Below the pieces are notes generated by a model. It saw only the letters and a list, made by a program, of their open reading frames with translations, was not told where the DNA came from and searched no databases. DNA of 64,000 nt from Coenobita brevimanus. Taxonomy: Eukaryota; Arthropoda; Malacostraca; Decapoda; Coenobitidae. Both the position numbers and the translations under genes were made by a program. The stretch lies in contig JAVRFU010000130.1 of NCBI GenBank assembly GCA_032717465.1, positions 81,001-145,000 on the forward strand, given 5' to 3'. Positions 1 to 9,713 of this stretch are shown here, one piece after another (within the stretch, counting starts at the first letter, position 1; the number at the start of each line of letters is the position of its first letter).

Positions 1-80
1 CCCATCTTGCCGAGATGAACAAAGGTGAGGCAGGATATTGTTCATCAGTTCTTTGATACTGCCTCTTCTTTCAGTTGAAC
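1..80. other. Unassigned sequence
   Basis: No gene or repeat recognised in this short leading stretch. Confidence 0.3.
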
Positions 81-354
81 CATCTATCAATCTACAGTAT
101 TGCCACACCCCTTAATTACGTAAGGGGTGGCCACAACCTAATCGCCTCCTTGTCGATCTGTCCCCCACCAGTTCACTGCCCTGCTCCCAGCTCACACCGC
201 CCTCTCTCATATACCTCTCCACTCTATCCTTCCATCTCATCCTTGGCCTCGCCCTCCATCTCCGCCCCTCCACCACACATACACTCTTCTCGTCAGTCTC
301 ACTCTCTCCATCCTCTCCACATGGCCAAACCACCTTAATGTGTTTCTCCTAACC
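81..354 (-). mobile_element. LINE-A/B 3' end fragment (RTE-like)
   Basis: On the minus strand this encodes the conserved C-terminal tail of the RTE-like LINE found elsewhere in the window. It has the RxxxRMRW.D.VERYMREGGVSWEQGSE block, followed by the 3' UTR signature ending in a degenerate ATCT tail on the plus-strand left side. Only the last ~75 codons remain, so it is a 5'-truncated dead copy. It breaks off at about 354, and the LINE segment that should lie just upstream appears nearby in opposite orientation at 380-438. Confidence 0.8.
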
Positions 355-379
355 AATCTTTATTCGTGTGAAAAGTGGT

Positions 380-438
380 GTGGAAATAAGTTATCTGAGA
401 GGAATGTGGAGCTACGTGGAGAGACAGACAGGCTGACA
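380..438 (+). mobile_element. Short inverted LINE fragment
   Basis: The sequence matches the plus-sense LINE segment coding for the EMSYLRGACGVTWRDRLT region seen at 2620-2665 and 49165-49215. In LINE order it precedes the block kept at 81-354, but it lies in the opposite orientation. This is the arrangement expected of a 5'-inverted retrotransposon copy. Confidence 0.6.
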
Positions 439-450
439 GGGTTACCGCTC

Positions 451-500
451 CGTGGAAATCGTCTGCTAATGTGGAAAAACAAATAAGCGACGGACATGCA
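451..500. repeat. Dispersed ~50-bp repeat upstream of the cold-shock ORF
   Basis: A near-identical segment occurs at 9714-9761, sharing the core TCGTCTGCTAATGTGGAAAA. It lies about 60 bp upstream of the cold-shock ORF. This suggests that the ORF belongs to, or sits beside, a repeated element. Confidence 0.6.
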
Positions 501-557
501 GTTCCGGTCTAGCAGCCGTAGGAGGATCACTGCCGGCTTAGTGAGAACTTCCCAGCT

Positions 558-1382
558 ATGCCCGACCAGCGATCTACTGCCACCGCCTACGACCCGTTGA
601 GGGGGGCATCCAGCAGTAGTTCTAGGCCGCCGGGAGTCACGAAGATCACAGGTGCGGTGGTGTGGTTCAACGTGAAGTCTGGGTACGGCTTCATCAAGCG
701 CCGGGACACCGGTGCTGATGTTTTCGTGCACAGACTCCGGATCGTTGCACCTAACCCCCGACACTTTCGGCGCTCTCTTGGCGAGGGTGAGGCTGTGGAG
801 TTTCGGCTCCGTCAGTCACCCAAGGGTCCCGAGGCTACGGATGTCACTGGGCCGGGAGGTGCTGCTGTGCAGGGCTCTGCCCATGCACGGCGGCGCCCCA
901 CGGCCCAGAGACGCCAGTCTCGTGATCCTGGGTGTTCTGGGGAGACTAATCTCCTGGTCTCGATGTGCGTCGCTACGGTACAGGCTTTTTGTGGGAGTGA
1001 CAAGGCTCTATTGCACGTTCTCCTCCCTCAGATCTTTGAGGAGAACGGGCTACCAAGACTTGTCATCCCCCAGAGCTTTGTCGGAGACGCATATTCAGCC
1101 CCTCGTCCAGATCGTCGTCCCCGGCGGCCTCCTGCGCAGCCCAAGTCCCGGCCACCTCCACCTCGGCCCCGCTGCACACCGCGCAAACGGCTGTGCCTGG
1201 ACGGACCCCTCAACAGGGCGACTGGCTCGTCTGTCTCTCCCCCTACCGACCCGGCACCGATCACGGCCATGGAGCTTGACACCATCACCACCGTTGCTGA
1301 GATCCACTCCTTGCCGTCTGCAGCTGAGGGGGAAAGGGCTGCCGTCCCCGTTTCGCCCGACCACCGCGACGTCGAGGGCTGA
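558..1382 (+). CDS. Y-box-type cold-shock domain ORF (retrocopy or retroelement ORF1 candidate)
   Basis: The 274-residue ORF starts at the first Met of the open frame. Residues about 27-108 form a complete Y-box cold-shock domain. They contain VVWFNVKSGYGFI (RNP1), DVFVH (RNP2), the eukaryote-specific insert NPRHFRRSLGEGEAVEF, and the closing block TGPGGAAVQGS. This fold binds single-stranded RNA and DNA. The tail is not a normal Y-box tail: the alternating basic/aromatic islands are replaced by a ~50-residue helical-looking segment (LLVSMCVATVQAF...LLPQIFEENGLP) and a Pro/Arg-rich stretch. The frame is intronless across the whole domain. After the TGA at 1380 the same frame stays open to a TAA near 1565, so the TGA may be a nonsense mutation. 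The 5' flank is repetitive. It could be a processed Y-box pseudogene, or an ORF1 of a retroelement that captured a cold-shock domain; no reverse transcriptase follows. Confidence 0.6.
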   Translation: MPDQRSTATAYDPLRGASSSSSRPPGVTKITGAVVWFNVKSGYGFIKRRDTGADVFVHRLRIVAPNPRHFRRSLGEGEAVEFRLRQSPKGPEATDVTGPGGAAVQGSAHARRRPTAQRRQSRDPGCSGETNLLVSMCVATVQAFCGSDKALLHVLLPQIFEENGLPRLVIPQSFVGDAYSAPRPDRRPRRPPAQPKSRPPPPRPRCTPRKRLCLDGPLNRATGSSVSPPTDPAPITAMELDTITTVAEIHSLPSAAEGERAAVPVSPDHRDVEG

Positions 1383-1927
1383 CGGGCTCATCCCCCCGTT
1401 TGCCCTCCACCTGCTGCTGAGGGAGTGGAATCTCAACACACACACACACGACGGATCCATGCACGCCTGGGAAAAATTACACCTGCCCTTGTTCTGCCAT
1501 CCTCTGCAGAGTCCGACGATGCTGCGTGTAGGAGCTCCTCGCCGCCAGGCTCAGCTGGGGCATAACTCTAGCTCTTAGCCGGGTCCTCCAAGACTCCCCA
1601 TTAGGCGTTCCACCTCGCCTTAGGGACTCGGGGGAGCTAGAGTTGTACGAGGAATACAAAGAACAGCAAACCGACATCTCAGACCTTATGATCCTTTCGA
1701 GGCTTTTTGTTACAGAGTAGACTATGACTACGAGATCTAATTCTACATGCTGAAGGATAAGGATAGTAAAGCAAGAAAGAGGAAGCTACAACATAGCGTA
1801 GTTCACTGTATAATGACAATGGATTCTAAAGTAAATATATAAAAACAAGTAGGAATAGTTCTATGTAAACACAGTAAAACAAAGCTGTGCATAACACTTA
1901 CCGTACAGAGTTGTGTATTACTGTATC
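1383..1927. other. Sequence downstream of the cold-shock ORF, no clear gene
   Basis: The cold-shock frame continues open after its TGA to about 1565. A further ~60-codon open stretch in another frame contains the segment ELELYEEYKEQQTDISDL and ends near 1721. These may be decayed remains of the same coding region. From 1725 the DNA becomes AT-rich with nothing recognisable. Confidence 0.35.
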
Positions 1928-2195
1928 TTTAAGCCATATTGGACATGTGGAGAGAATGGAGAATGAAAGACTGACTTAGAGGGTGTATGTAGGTGAACTG
2001 GAGGGAGGGAGAGGGAGGAGGAAGACCGAGGATGAGGTGGAGGGATAGAGTTGAGAGGTAAATGAGAGAGGGGGGTGTGAGCTGGGAGCAGGGCAATGAA
2101 ATGGCGGGGGACAGGGCGACATGGAGGCGATTTGTTTGCGGCCACCTCTTGCGGGATTAAGGCGTCTGGCAATAGATAGATAGATAGATAGGGAT
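1928..2195 (+). mobile_element. LINE-A/B 3' end fragment
   Basis: The plus strand carries the LINE C-terminal tail (GHVERMENERL then the RGRPRMRW.D block) with an in-frame stop and frameshifts. It is followed by the 3' UTR GGCCACCTCTTGCGGGATTA and an (ATAG)n tail at 2172-2191. It is a 5'-truncated copy of under 300 bp. Confidence 0.8.
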
Positions 2196-2340
2196 GTGAA
2201 GAACCGCTCACCCTCCATCTTCTTATGTAACAACTTCCTATAGACTAATCAATCCATCAGAAATGCATCTACATAAACAAACACATACTAAATAGTTTTC
2301 CTCGCTGTCATTACATATACTATAATTTCCTTGTATTTAT

Positions 2341-2535
2341 TATCGTTGTTTTATAGAGGGAGGGGAAGGTGGTATATCTCACTAGGATCCTTTGGGCAGT
2401 CCTTCATTTATGCAACAGGTCAACTCTGGAACTGTCTCCCTCTGCCTGTATTTCCTACTTCCTATGATCTCCAGTCATTCAGACGCAGTGTGTCCAGGCA
2501 TCTCGAAATAAACGAATCTAGAAATTGGCTCTCCT
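2341..2535 (+). pseudogene. Possible non-LTR reverse transcriptase C-terminal remnant
   Basis: One frame reads TGQLWNCLPLPVFPTSYDLQ followed by SFRRSVSRHL. It resembles the LWNSLP...SFK.R(V/L) ending common to Jockey/CR1/R1-type retrotransposon proteins. The fragment is ~60 residues with no supporting upstream domain, so the assignment is tentative. Confidence 0.4.
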
Positions 2536-2611
2536 TTGTATTGTTTTTTTTTTTTCTTTGAAGGAACGGTTTCCCAGCTCCTGGCCTTTGGTTCCTTCTT
2601 CCTTGCATAAA

Positions 2612-2990
2612 AAAAGAAATGAGAGGAGCATGTGGAGTTACATGGAGAGACAGACTGACAAATGAGGAAGTGAAGGAGCGTTGTGGTGTGGATGTGGATG
2701 TGATAGGAAGCGTTAGGAGAAACGCACTGAGGTGGTTTGGCCATGTGGAGAGGATGGAGAGTGAGAGACTGACGAGGAGAGTGTATATGAGTGAAGTGGA
2801 GGGGGGAGAGAGGGAGGGGGAGGCCAAGGATGAGATGAAAGGATGAAGTGGAGAGGTATATGAGAGAGGGGGATGTGAGCTGGGAGCAGGGCAGTGAAAT
2901 AGCGGGGGACAGGGCGACATGGAGGCGATTTGTTTATGGCCACTCCTTGCAGGATTGAGGCGTCTGGCAATAGATAGATAGATAGACAGT
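2612..2990 (+). mobile_element. LINE-A/B 3' end fragment with ATAG tail
   Basis: This encodes GACGVTWRDRLTNEEVKERC, then the RWFGHVERMESERL region and the C-terminal tail, all typical of the LINE-A/B family. The reading frame shifts within the low-complexity Gly/Arg segment around 2810-2840. The 3' UTR ends in the shared GCGTCTGGCAATAGATAG motif. The copy is 5'-truncated. Confidence 0.85.
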
Positions 2991-3390
2991 TATTCGTCCT
3001 ATCTATCTATCGCCAGTCTCCAGAATCCCGTATCTATCCATCTATCTGTCTATCTATCGCCAGACGCCATAATTCATTACCTATCAGTCTATCGCCAGAC
3101 GCCATAATCCCGTATCTATCCATTTATCTATCTATCTATCTATCTATCCCAGACGCCAAAATCCCCTATCTATCCATCTGTCTATCTATCGCCAGACGCC
3201 ATAATCCCATATCTATCTATATATCTATCTATCGCCAGACGGTATAATCCCTCATCTATCTTTATATTTATCTATCTATATATCGCCAGACGCCATAATT
3301 CCGTATCTATCTATCTATCTATCGCCAGACGCCTTAATCCCGTACCTATCTATCTATCTATCGCCAGACGCCTTAATCCGGCAAGGGGTG
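2991..3390. repeat. Tandem array derived from LINE 3' tails
   Basis: About seven direct repeats of roughly 50-65 bp. Each has the minus-sense LINE 3' end motif CGCCAGACGCC(A/T)TAATCCCGTA followed by a variable (ATCT)n tract. The motif is identical to the terminal sequence of LINE-A/B copies. The array therefore appears to be LINE 3' ends multiplied in tandem rather than an independent satellite. Confidence 0.85.
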
Positions 3391-3800
3391 GCCGTTTGTC
3401 TCTTGAGTTAGTTGTTTTACGGGGAGGGGCACTAACCCTCCGCCAACCCACTTGTTGACACTTAAGGAACACGTATGGGTTGGTTATATGGTTACCACCC
3501 AGCGTTGTAAATGGTTTCCTGGCTTACAGGAAACCATTAGGCTTATCACTCAATGTAAAGCCTCCTGAAAAGGAAAGAGGAGTAACAAAAAGTGACAGGA
3601 AAGATGGGAGAAATAGGAAGAGAGGAGAACAGGCACAGAAAAAGAATGATAAAGGTGAAGGAAGAAGTAGGCAGCACTACATCAAGTGAGTGGATGCTGG
3701 TGAGAAATAGAAAGAGAGGAGGACAGACACAGAAAAAGAATGACAGAGGTAAAGGAAGAAGTAGGCAGTACTACATCAAGTGAGTGGATGATGGTCGCCA
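3362..3800 (-). repeat. Repeat P (SINE-like), copy with LINE-type 3' tail and an internal duplication
   Basis: This is the minus-strand copy of a dispersed repeat also present at 8020-8225, 51065-51345, 52015-52300, 57350-57640, 58310-58600 and 59630. Its hallmark is a short inverted repeat, AATGGTTTCCTG...CAGGAAACCATT, at 3508-3537. In this copy the 3' end (left) is the LINE terminus GCCAGACGCCTTAATCC. At its 5' side an ~87-bp block (about 3605-3692) is duplicated in tandem at about 3693-3780. It has no protein-coding content. Confidence 0.7.
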
Positions 3801-4574
3801 CCTTGGAATCATATCCATTAATCCTTGAAGTAGTCGGCCACCTTCGATATTTTGCTCAGTTGCCGCTGTGTTGATCTCTTCATTACCGTATGTGTTGTGT
3901 CTTTGGCCTTCTCATGTTTACATTGAGTGCGGTAGGTTCCTCGTGCTCCATCACCTGTATGGTTTTGCTGAGTGACATGTCTTGGTGCTGTGGGGTAGCC
4001 AGATAATGTCACTCATCATGTCATCAGTCAGACCTTGCCCTGGTGTTCTTTTGGCCCCTTGCACTGGTACCCTAAGTGCACCAGTGAAGGGTGTTGCCAG
4101 GACTGACGTGTGCACGGGTGCTTAGCGTCACCCGCGTTGGATGGCTGCCACAGACGCTGCCCCTCATTGACACTATGTTTATTATCATATCCTCTCAGTG
4201 GCAACACTTCCACAATGGCTGGAGTGTCGTACCATGAGCTCTGACCCCCTGTTGTGGTGGTAGGTGAACCTCTACAGTAGGTCACTCCAGTCATCTGTGT
4301 TCAACCCAGTCACCTCCAGCCCCGTGTGTGCATTGCCTTACATGGCCGTGCACAGTAAACACCTCAAGTTTTGGAATGATCTCCTGACTGAATAGCTACA
4401 TCAGACTGGTAGTGTTTGGTGAGAACTAAATCACTTTTACTGTTGTGTGGCATCTACAGTACAAGTGCCATGTCCAGGCCAGTTGCACGGTACTATCATC
4501 GCTTCGTTTTTCGTCTCGTTTCGTTTATAAACACCTCCAACCTGTTTGCATGCATTGCCTTAGTCACCTACTGG
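3801..4574. other. Unassigned sequence
   Basis: Moderate GC, no long open frame with recognisable domains, no clear repeat match inside the window. No gene can be supported. Confidence 0.3.
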
Positions 4575-5320
4575 CGGCTCTCCATGATGCTCGATCTCTG
4601 GCAGCCTCGCTATTCAGTCCCTTATCCATGAGGTCGCACCCAATGACTTCGCCCCGGTCTTTTTTTTTTTTGTTTTCGGTCTGCTTCTCGCATCCCTAAC
4701 TCTAATGTTCACATTTCTCACTTTCTGCACCAACTGTCATCCCCCATCTTCTCCACATACCCAAACCATCTCAATCTACCCTTCTTCATCACATCAATAC
4801 ACTCCAGTCCCATCCATTCTCCCAAACCATCTCAATCTATCCCTCCTCATCACCACACCAATACACTCCACTCCCATCCTTCCTACCAAACCATCTCAAT
4901 CTACCCCTCCTCATCACACCACCAGTACACTCCAGTCCAATCCTCCCTCTCAACTCTTCCGTCACAAACTTAGCCCCCCCTCCTCCCCCAGGCCTCACAC
5001 TCAGGGACGCACTGCACATCCACCTAATCATTGTCATTTCTGTACGTTTGAGTCTGTGAATATCCTCTCTCTTTACTGCCCAGGTCTCATACCATACAGC
5101 ATTACACTCCTAACAAATGCCACATACAAAGACCCCTTAGCACGTAGGGAGAGACCTCTCAGTGTCAGGAGAGGCAACAGCTTCCTGAACTTCTTCCAAC
5201 CATTGCTCACTCTAGCCACAGAGCTGCTCCAGCCCCACCTCCATCACATAACATGTGTCCCAGATAACAAAACTCTTCCACACACTCAAAAGACTCACCA
5301 GAAAGTTCAGTCCTTTCACG
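4575..5320 (-). mobile_element. RTE-2 LINE fragment (C-terminal region)
   Basis: Minus strand. The sequence parallels 22290-22870 along its length, including the block for the GGGAEASSVARVRS...F.ELLPLLT region and the segment for the cysteine-rich stretch upstream. It is the post-catalytic part of a second RTE-like reverse transcriptase. Many frameshifts and tandem slippage of an ATACACTCCA-containing unit at 4790-4940 show decay. It is truncated at the 5' side near 5320. Confidence 0.65.
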
Positions 5321-5335
5321 CCTCACAATTTCCAC

Positions 5336-5371
5336 ATAATAATAATGATAATAATAATCATAATCATCATT

Positions 5372-5400
<29 letters not shown>
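5336..5400. repeat. Microsatellite (AAT)n/(CAT)n
   Basis: Interrupted AAT then ATC triplet repeats. Confidence 0.95.
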
Positions 5401-5402
<2 letters not shown>

Positions 5403-5599
5403 CCTCCTTTACCACCCTACGGCAGGGTGAGAAGTAGCAACGTCCAGACAACCTAAGTTTGCCCAGTTCAATGGACCACGCTTCCATTCACTCATTAGTC
5501 AAGCCCCCGGAATCCTGGCTCCATCAGATAAACCAAAAAAACTTTCACCACGTTCTGTAGCTTCTCATATACCTATCTGATACAGTCAATTAGAACGCT

Positions 5600-6070
5600 G
5601 TCACGTTAAAATGGGGTGCCAAATTCCTGGTTATGCACTTCTCACAACATTCATCCACCCAGGCTCACCGACTTCCATACCTCTCATCCCAGCACACTCA
5701 TCCACTATATCTCTCCACCTTCTCCTTGGCCTACCTCTCCTCCTCCCTCCTTCAAATTCGCTCAGATATACCTTTTTCACCACTCTATTGTTATCCATTC
5801 TCTCCACATGACCATACCATCTCAGTACACTCTCTTCGATTCTGGTGTCCACCGACTTCTTCACTCCACATCTTTCGCGAATCGTTATTTCGTATCCTAT
5901 CCACTCTCTGTACTCCACATACATTCCTCAGCAGTCCCATCTCCACTGCTCTCACTCTTGACTTTTCATTTTCATGCCACACCATGCATCATCAGCATAC
6001 AACAAATTTGAGATATTCCATCCATCACCATTCATTACCAACGCCATCCTTGTCCCCATTACTCGTGTTT
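5600..6070 (-). mobile_element. Internally deleted RTE-like LINE fragment
   Basis: Minus strand. The catalytic motif LLYADDA is followed after a few residues by ENEKSRVRAVEMGLLRNVCG. It continues into the C-terminal block ESVLRWYGHVERMDNNRVVK and GRRRGRPRRRW. The usual ~100 residues between YADD and the C-terminal block are missing, and at least one frameshift occurs near 5800-5920. It resembles LINE-A/B but is clearly a separate subfamily. Confidence 0.65.
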
Positions 6071-6077
6071 TCACTTC

Positions 6078-6086
6078 GCGCGCGCG

Positions 6087-6143
<57 letters not shown>
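6078..6143. repeat. Microsatellite (CG)n(CA)n
   Basis: About 16 bp of CG repeats run into 48 bp of CA repeats. The array separates two LINE fragments of opposite orientation. Confidence 0.97.
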
Positions 6144-6147
<4 letters not shown>

Positions 6148-6415
6148 CAGGGAACCTCTACAAATGGTAAGAAGCAGACAAGAAACATTCAGATATTATG
6201 GATCTACAGTAAGAAGTGTGAACGTCGGGGGTAGGGTTGCGAGAGGCAGACCGAAAAAGACCTGAGACGAGGTCATAGAGTGTGACCTCAGGGATAAGGG
6301 ACTGAATAGGGAGGCTGCCAGAGATCAAGCAGCGTGGAGAGCCATCATGTGACTAAGGCCGACGCATGCAAGCTTATTGGAGCTTTTATAAAAGATACGA
6401 TACGATCACAGTACA
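6144..6415 (+). mobile_element. RTE-type LINE 3' end fragment
   Basis: One plus frame reads RVARGRPKKT, an in-frame TGA, then DEVIECDLRDKGLNREAARD and QAAWRAIM before a stop at about 6350. This is the GRPKKTW.EV...DL...GL...A.DR..WR ending typical of RTE-clade proteins, where the TGA replaces the usual Trp codon. The 3' UTR ends in an ATACG-type tail near 6400-6410. Confidence 0.7.
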
Positions 6416-8019
6416 AAGCAACTATTAAGCAGCCAATAACTTAGTGTAGAATCCGAATGCAGTATAGATATCGCTGGGAAATAAGCCAGGAAAGATGTGA
6501 TAAACTGTAGATTAGCTGGAAAGAATGGAAAACACAATCCACTGAGTGTCCACATATAGAGCCACATGGAAATTTATATTAGACCACCGCCATTAAGAAA
6601 TAAAAGGACCTTTGAACATGAGGCAACGTAAGAACAAGAGAGAGAGAGAGAGAGAGAGAGAAAAGAAAAGATAATGGACGGTATAAAGATTCGTCGAAGT
6701 TACATAAGGGTCCCCTTTATTTTGTGGGAATTTTCTTTATTGCAAGCCCCGCCCCCAATGTGGCGTCTACCTGTCTGCCTCAACCCATTTAAAACCCCCA
6801 TGCCCAGTCAGCGACGCTCAGTGTCGCTCTTGGAAGGGTTGGATGTGCATTTGCTTCGGTCAGGCCATGGCGCCGGGCCGTCTACCTCTTCATCCGCATA
6901 TCGCTGCCACACAGCCATCACCGCCTCAGTTACCAAATGTTATACGGGGAGTGTATACGTGCGCCGCGAGCTCCGCGGCGCCTAGCTGTCTCGTTACCCA
7001 GGGTACCAATGCACAACAGTCTCGCGTCATGGCAAGGGCGGAACATGCTCGTGTTTCGCTGAGGGTTCACTTAAGCACCAATAGTTTATTTATTACTGAC
7101 CCTTTTATTAATCAACTACTTAGTTCACACCCTGCAATTCACTTAAGACTCTAAACCACCCCTACACCCATTATCAAGATCACGGCAGCCACGTAATAAC
7201 CCGCCATCCTCATATCCAGCACCCCTGCCTCAGACCCTGACCCCCCCATACTCCCCTTCCTCCACCCCTCCCCTTTCCTTATCCCCCTACCCAAGCCCCC
7301 CAGGGCTACAACACCTTACCCTAACACCCGTATCCAATCATCCTACCCAGGCTCCTGGAGCCGGAAAAATCAGATGAACCTGAGAGGCAGCCAGTAAGCC
7401 AATGCTTGGCAGAGAAAGCCGTAGCTATTCACTCCTCCCGCCCTCAAGTAACAACACTGTGCACGTGCGACACCCCCCCCCCTTCCCAACACCAAACACA
7501 CGCACGTTGGGTTAAGCCCCGACACTCTTTCTCTTAGTCTAAATTCTTCCTCTCCTACTTAAAAAAAAAACACACATGCACTTTACACAATGCAACCAGG
7601 ATCAGAGCTCTCAGTAAGGCCGGGAGTTTAAACTAAGGCCTAGTTCCTGCCACCACGTGTCGTCGCCCTGGTTGCATAACACTCATCACATATACACAAT
7701 CATTCTTTACCTTCCTTCCTTTCCCCCCCTTTTCTATACGTCAGGGTGTGAGCTAGAGGGGAGGTCATTGAAGTGGGAGGGGGGAGGGCACCACTGCTTA
7801 CGAGATGGAAGCGTCGGTGTGGTGTTAATAATTGTTCTTTATTCTTCATTTATTTTGTACTACTCTCGTCGTCTTTGAACTTATTATTTTAATAAGGCTG
7901 AAATGTAACAGGAACTACTGTATCATGTATTAACCTTTGTATTAGCCTTTATCATTCTTTTTCTGTGCCTGTCGTCCTCTCCCTATTTCTCCCATCTTTC
8001 TTGTCACTGCTTTTCTTTC
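6416..8019. other. No gene recognised; simple repeats
   Basis: Contains an (AG)n tract at 6640-6661, a GC-rich stretch around 6840-7060 with short unremarkable open frames, C-rich low complexity at 7230-7300, and a C homopolymer and A homopolymer near 7470 and 7560. Nothing codes convincingly. Confidence 0.4.
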
Positions 8020-8225
8020 CTTTACAGGTGGCTTTTCATTGAGTGACAAGCCAAATGGTTTCGTGTAAGCCAAGAAACCATTTACAGCGCTGGGTGGTAA
8101 CCATATAACCAAATCATACGTGCTCCCTACATGTCAGCAAGTGGGTTGGTGGAGAGTTAGTGCCCCTCCCCGTAAAACAAATAACTCAGTCAAATGGCCA
8201 CCTCTTCCGGGACTATGGCGTCTGG
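8020..8225 (+). repeat. Repeat P, plus-strand copy with LINE-type 3' tail
   Basis: Carries the repeat P hairpin (AAATGGTTTCGTG / AAGAAACCATTT). It ends in the LINE-like terminus GGCCACCTCTTCCGGGACTA then GGCGTCTGGCAATAGATAA, followed directly by (ATT)n. It pairs with the minus copy at 3362-3800, which shares the whole 3' half. Confidence 0.7.
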
Positions 8226-8234
8226 CAATAGATA

Positions 8235-8275
<41 letters not shown>

Positions 8276-8276
8276 C
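8226..8276. repeat. Microsatellite (ATT)n
   Basis: ATT repeats following the repeat P tail. Confidence 0.97.
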
Positions 8277-8365
8277 ATCACTCATCTTAAATATGAGGAC
8301 CAACTTGCCTAGCCCCAGGCTCCTATGCTCCTCAATGGGACAACATAGGATTAGACGATGGATGG
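8277..8365 (+). repeat. Repeat R 3' segment
   Basis: Matches the 3' end of repeat R (full copies at 37105-37290, 51785-52015 and 58085-58310): AGGACCAACTTGCCTAGCCC, GCTCCTATGCTCCTC, then TAGGATTAGACGATGGATGG and (ATT)n. Confidence 0.75.

Positions 8366-8443
<78 letters not shown>
8366..8443. repeat. Microsatellite (ATT)n, ~25 repeats
   Basis: Uninterrupted ATT array; any poly-Leu frame across it is an artefact. Confidence 0.97.
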
Positions 8444-8500
8444 GGCGCTCACCATCCACTCACTCGATGTAGTGCTGCTCTCGGGTAAGGGGCAAAAGGA
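8444..8500 (+). repeat. Repeat P 5' segment
   Basis: Contains GGCGCTCACCATCCACTCAC followed by TCGATGTAG, the 5' block of repeat P as seen in reverse at 51302-51335 and 52265-52300. The rest of the repeat is missing. Confidence 0.6.
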
Positions 8501-8792
8501 CGAGAATCTGGGTCAAGTTACCCTGAAAAAAAGTAATATAATGCAGGATAGTATGATATTCTAGGAAGTTGTGGACAGTTGAGAGTTGTTTGTGAATTGC
8601 AATAAAGGGACAGGCAGACAGACAGACAGATAGAGGACAGACAGATGCAGAGAACGGAGACACGATAGGGGAGAAGAATCCTGACGTTATTATGAGTGTA
8701 GTTGACTTCATAGCATACTACATTATATTTGTGCCCTAACTTTAGTAGCATGTTTATGTATAACCAAGGTTCGTTGACAAGTAGTGAACACG

Positions 8793-8796
<4 letters not shown>

Positions 8797-8838
<42 letters not shown>

Positions 8839-8894
8839 TACCACATCAATCTGTACACCCCACCCCCCGCACACAAAACATCCAAACACACACA

Positions 8895-8937
<43 letters not shown>

Positions 8938-8969
8938 ACCACATCAAACCTTTCACCCCCCCCCCCCCA

Positions 8970-9005
<36 letters not shown>

Positions 9006-9010
9006 CACAT

Positions 9011-9065
<55 letters not shown>
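8797..9065. repeat. Compound (CA)n array with repeated spacers
   Basis: Four CA tracts are separated by short spacers. Two spacers are related (ACTGC.ACCACATCAA then CACCCC), suggesting duplication of a ~100-bp CA-plus-spacer unit. Translations as Thr-His or Val-Cys repeats are meaningless. Confidence 0.95.
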
Positions 9066-9068
<3 letters not shown>

Positions 9069-9176
9069 TACTCTCTAGTGGAACTTGCTGGTTAGGAAAT
9101 GTGTCTATGTAACTGTGATGGTATCGGGAGGTTACCATGGTAACACACAGGCACCTCGCACCACACACACACACAC

Positions 9177-9212
<36 letters not shown>
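9066..9212. repeat. CA-linked minisatellite unit, single copy
   Basis: A ~100-bp unit (GTACTCTCTAGTGGAACTTG ... GTATCGGGAGGTTACCATGG ... CAGGCACCTCGCACCA) followed by (CA)n. It occurs twice more in tandem at 10621-10912. Confidence 0.85.
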
Positions 9213-9213
<1 letters not shown>

Positions 9214-9713
9214 TTATTTTTGAGTAGGGCTGGTAAAGAGAGCTGTATGATCATGAGAGTTAATAGAGACAGCATTAACACTCTTATAGTAGTATTACTC
9301 ACTCTCAGCTTAATGCTATCGCCAAGCAGTACCTGGAATAAAATACTAGAGTTGCCCCTACTATGAGAGGGCCCGGGTACCATCTAGTGGTTGTGAAAGT
9401 AGCTGAACAAGTTTTTCGTCTTGGTAGGCGTCGCTACTTGGCTACTTTTGCTAGTGGCCGTATGACGGTGGAAGGTCGAGGGTGTGTGTGTGTGTTGCTG
9501 TTGCATCAATCCCCTGAGGTAAGTGTTGGCTATTTGCTGTTTTTAGCCATTAAGGTGACTACATTAAGACACAAGGATATCGCACTGACAGCCAGGAAGT
9601 ATCATGGCCCAAAGAAATAATATCTATAAGGCTACTAGACGTAATTCTGATGAGTCAAGGGGGATGTTAGTGTGAGGGAGATGAGGAGGCCTTGTAGTCC
9701 AGTGCTGCCGTTT
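9213..9713. other. Unassigned sequence
   Basis: The part at 9255-9362 has weak similarity to the inner arm of the 25-kb palindrome (GACAGCATTAACACTC...TACTAGAGTTGCCCC). No gene recognised. Confidence 0.3.

Noticed and set aside
712..1578. 288-residue frame overlapping the cold-shock ORF
   Set aside because: It lacks any domain and overlaps the frame that carries the full cold-shock fold, so it is a shadow frame.
2991..3390. Regular spaced repeats resembling a CRISPR array
   Set aside because: The repeats are LINE 3' ends with variable ATCT tracts, the spacers are simple repeat, and the genome is eukaryotic.
6843..7154. GC-rich open frame that could be a host exon
   Set aside because: No recognisable domain, no codon or splice evidence strong enough to support a gene.
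8358..8564. Poly-Leu frame suggesting a signal peptide or membrane segment
   Set aside because: The Leu run is (ATT)n repeat DNA; the rest has no similarity to a protein.
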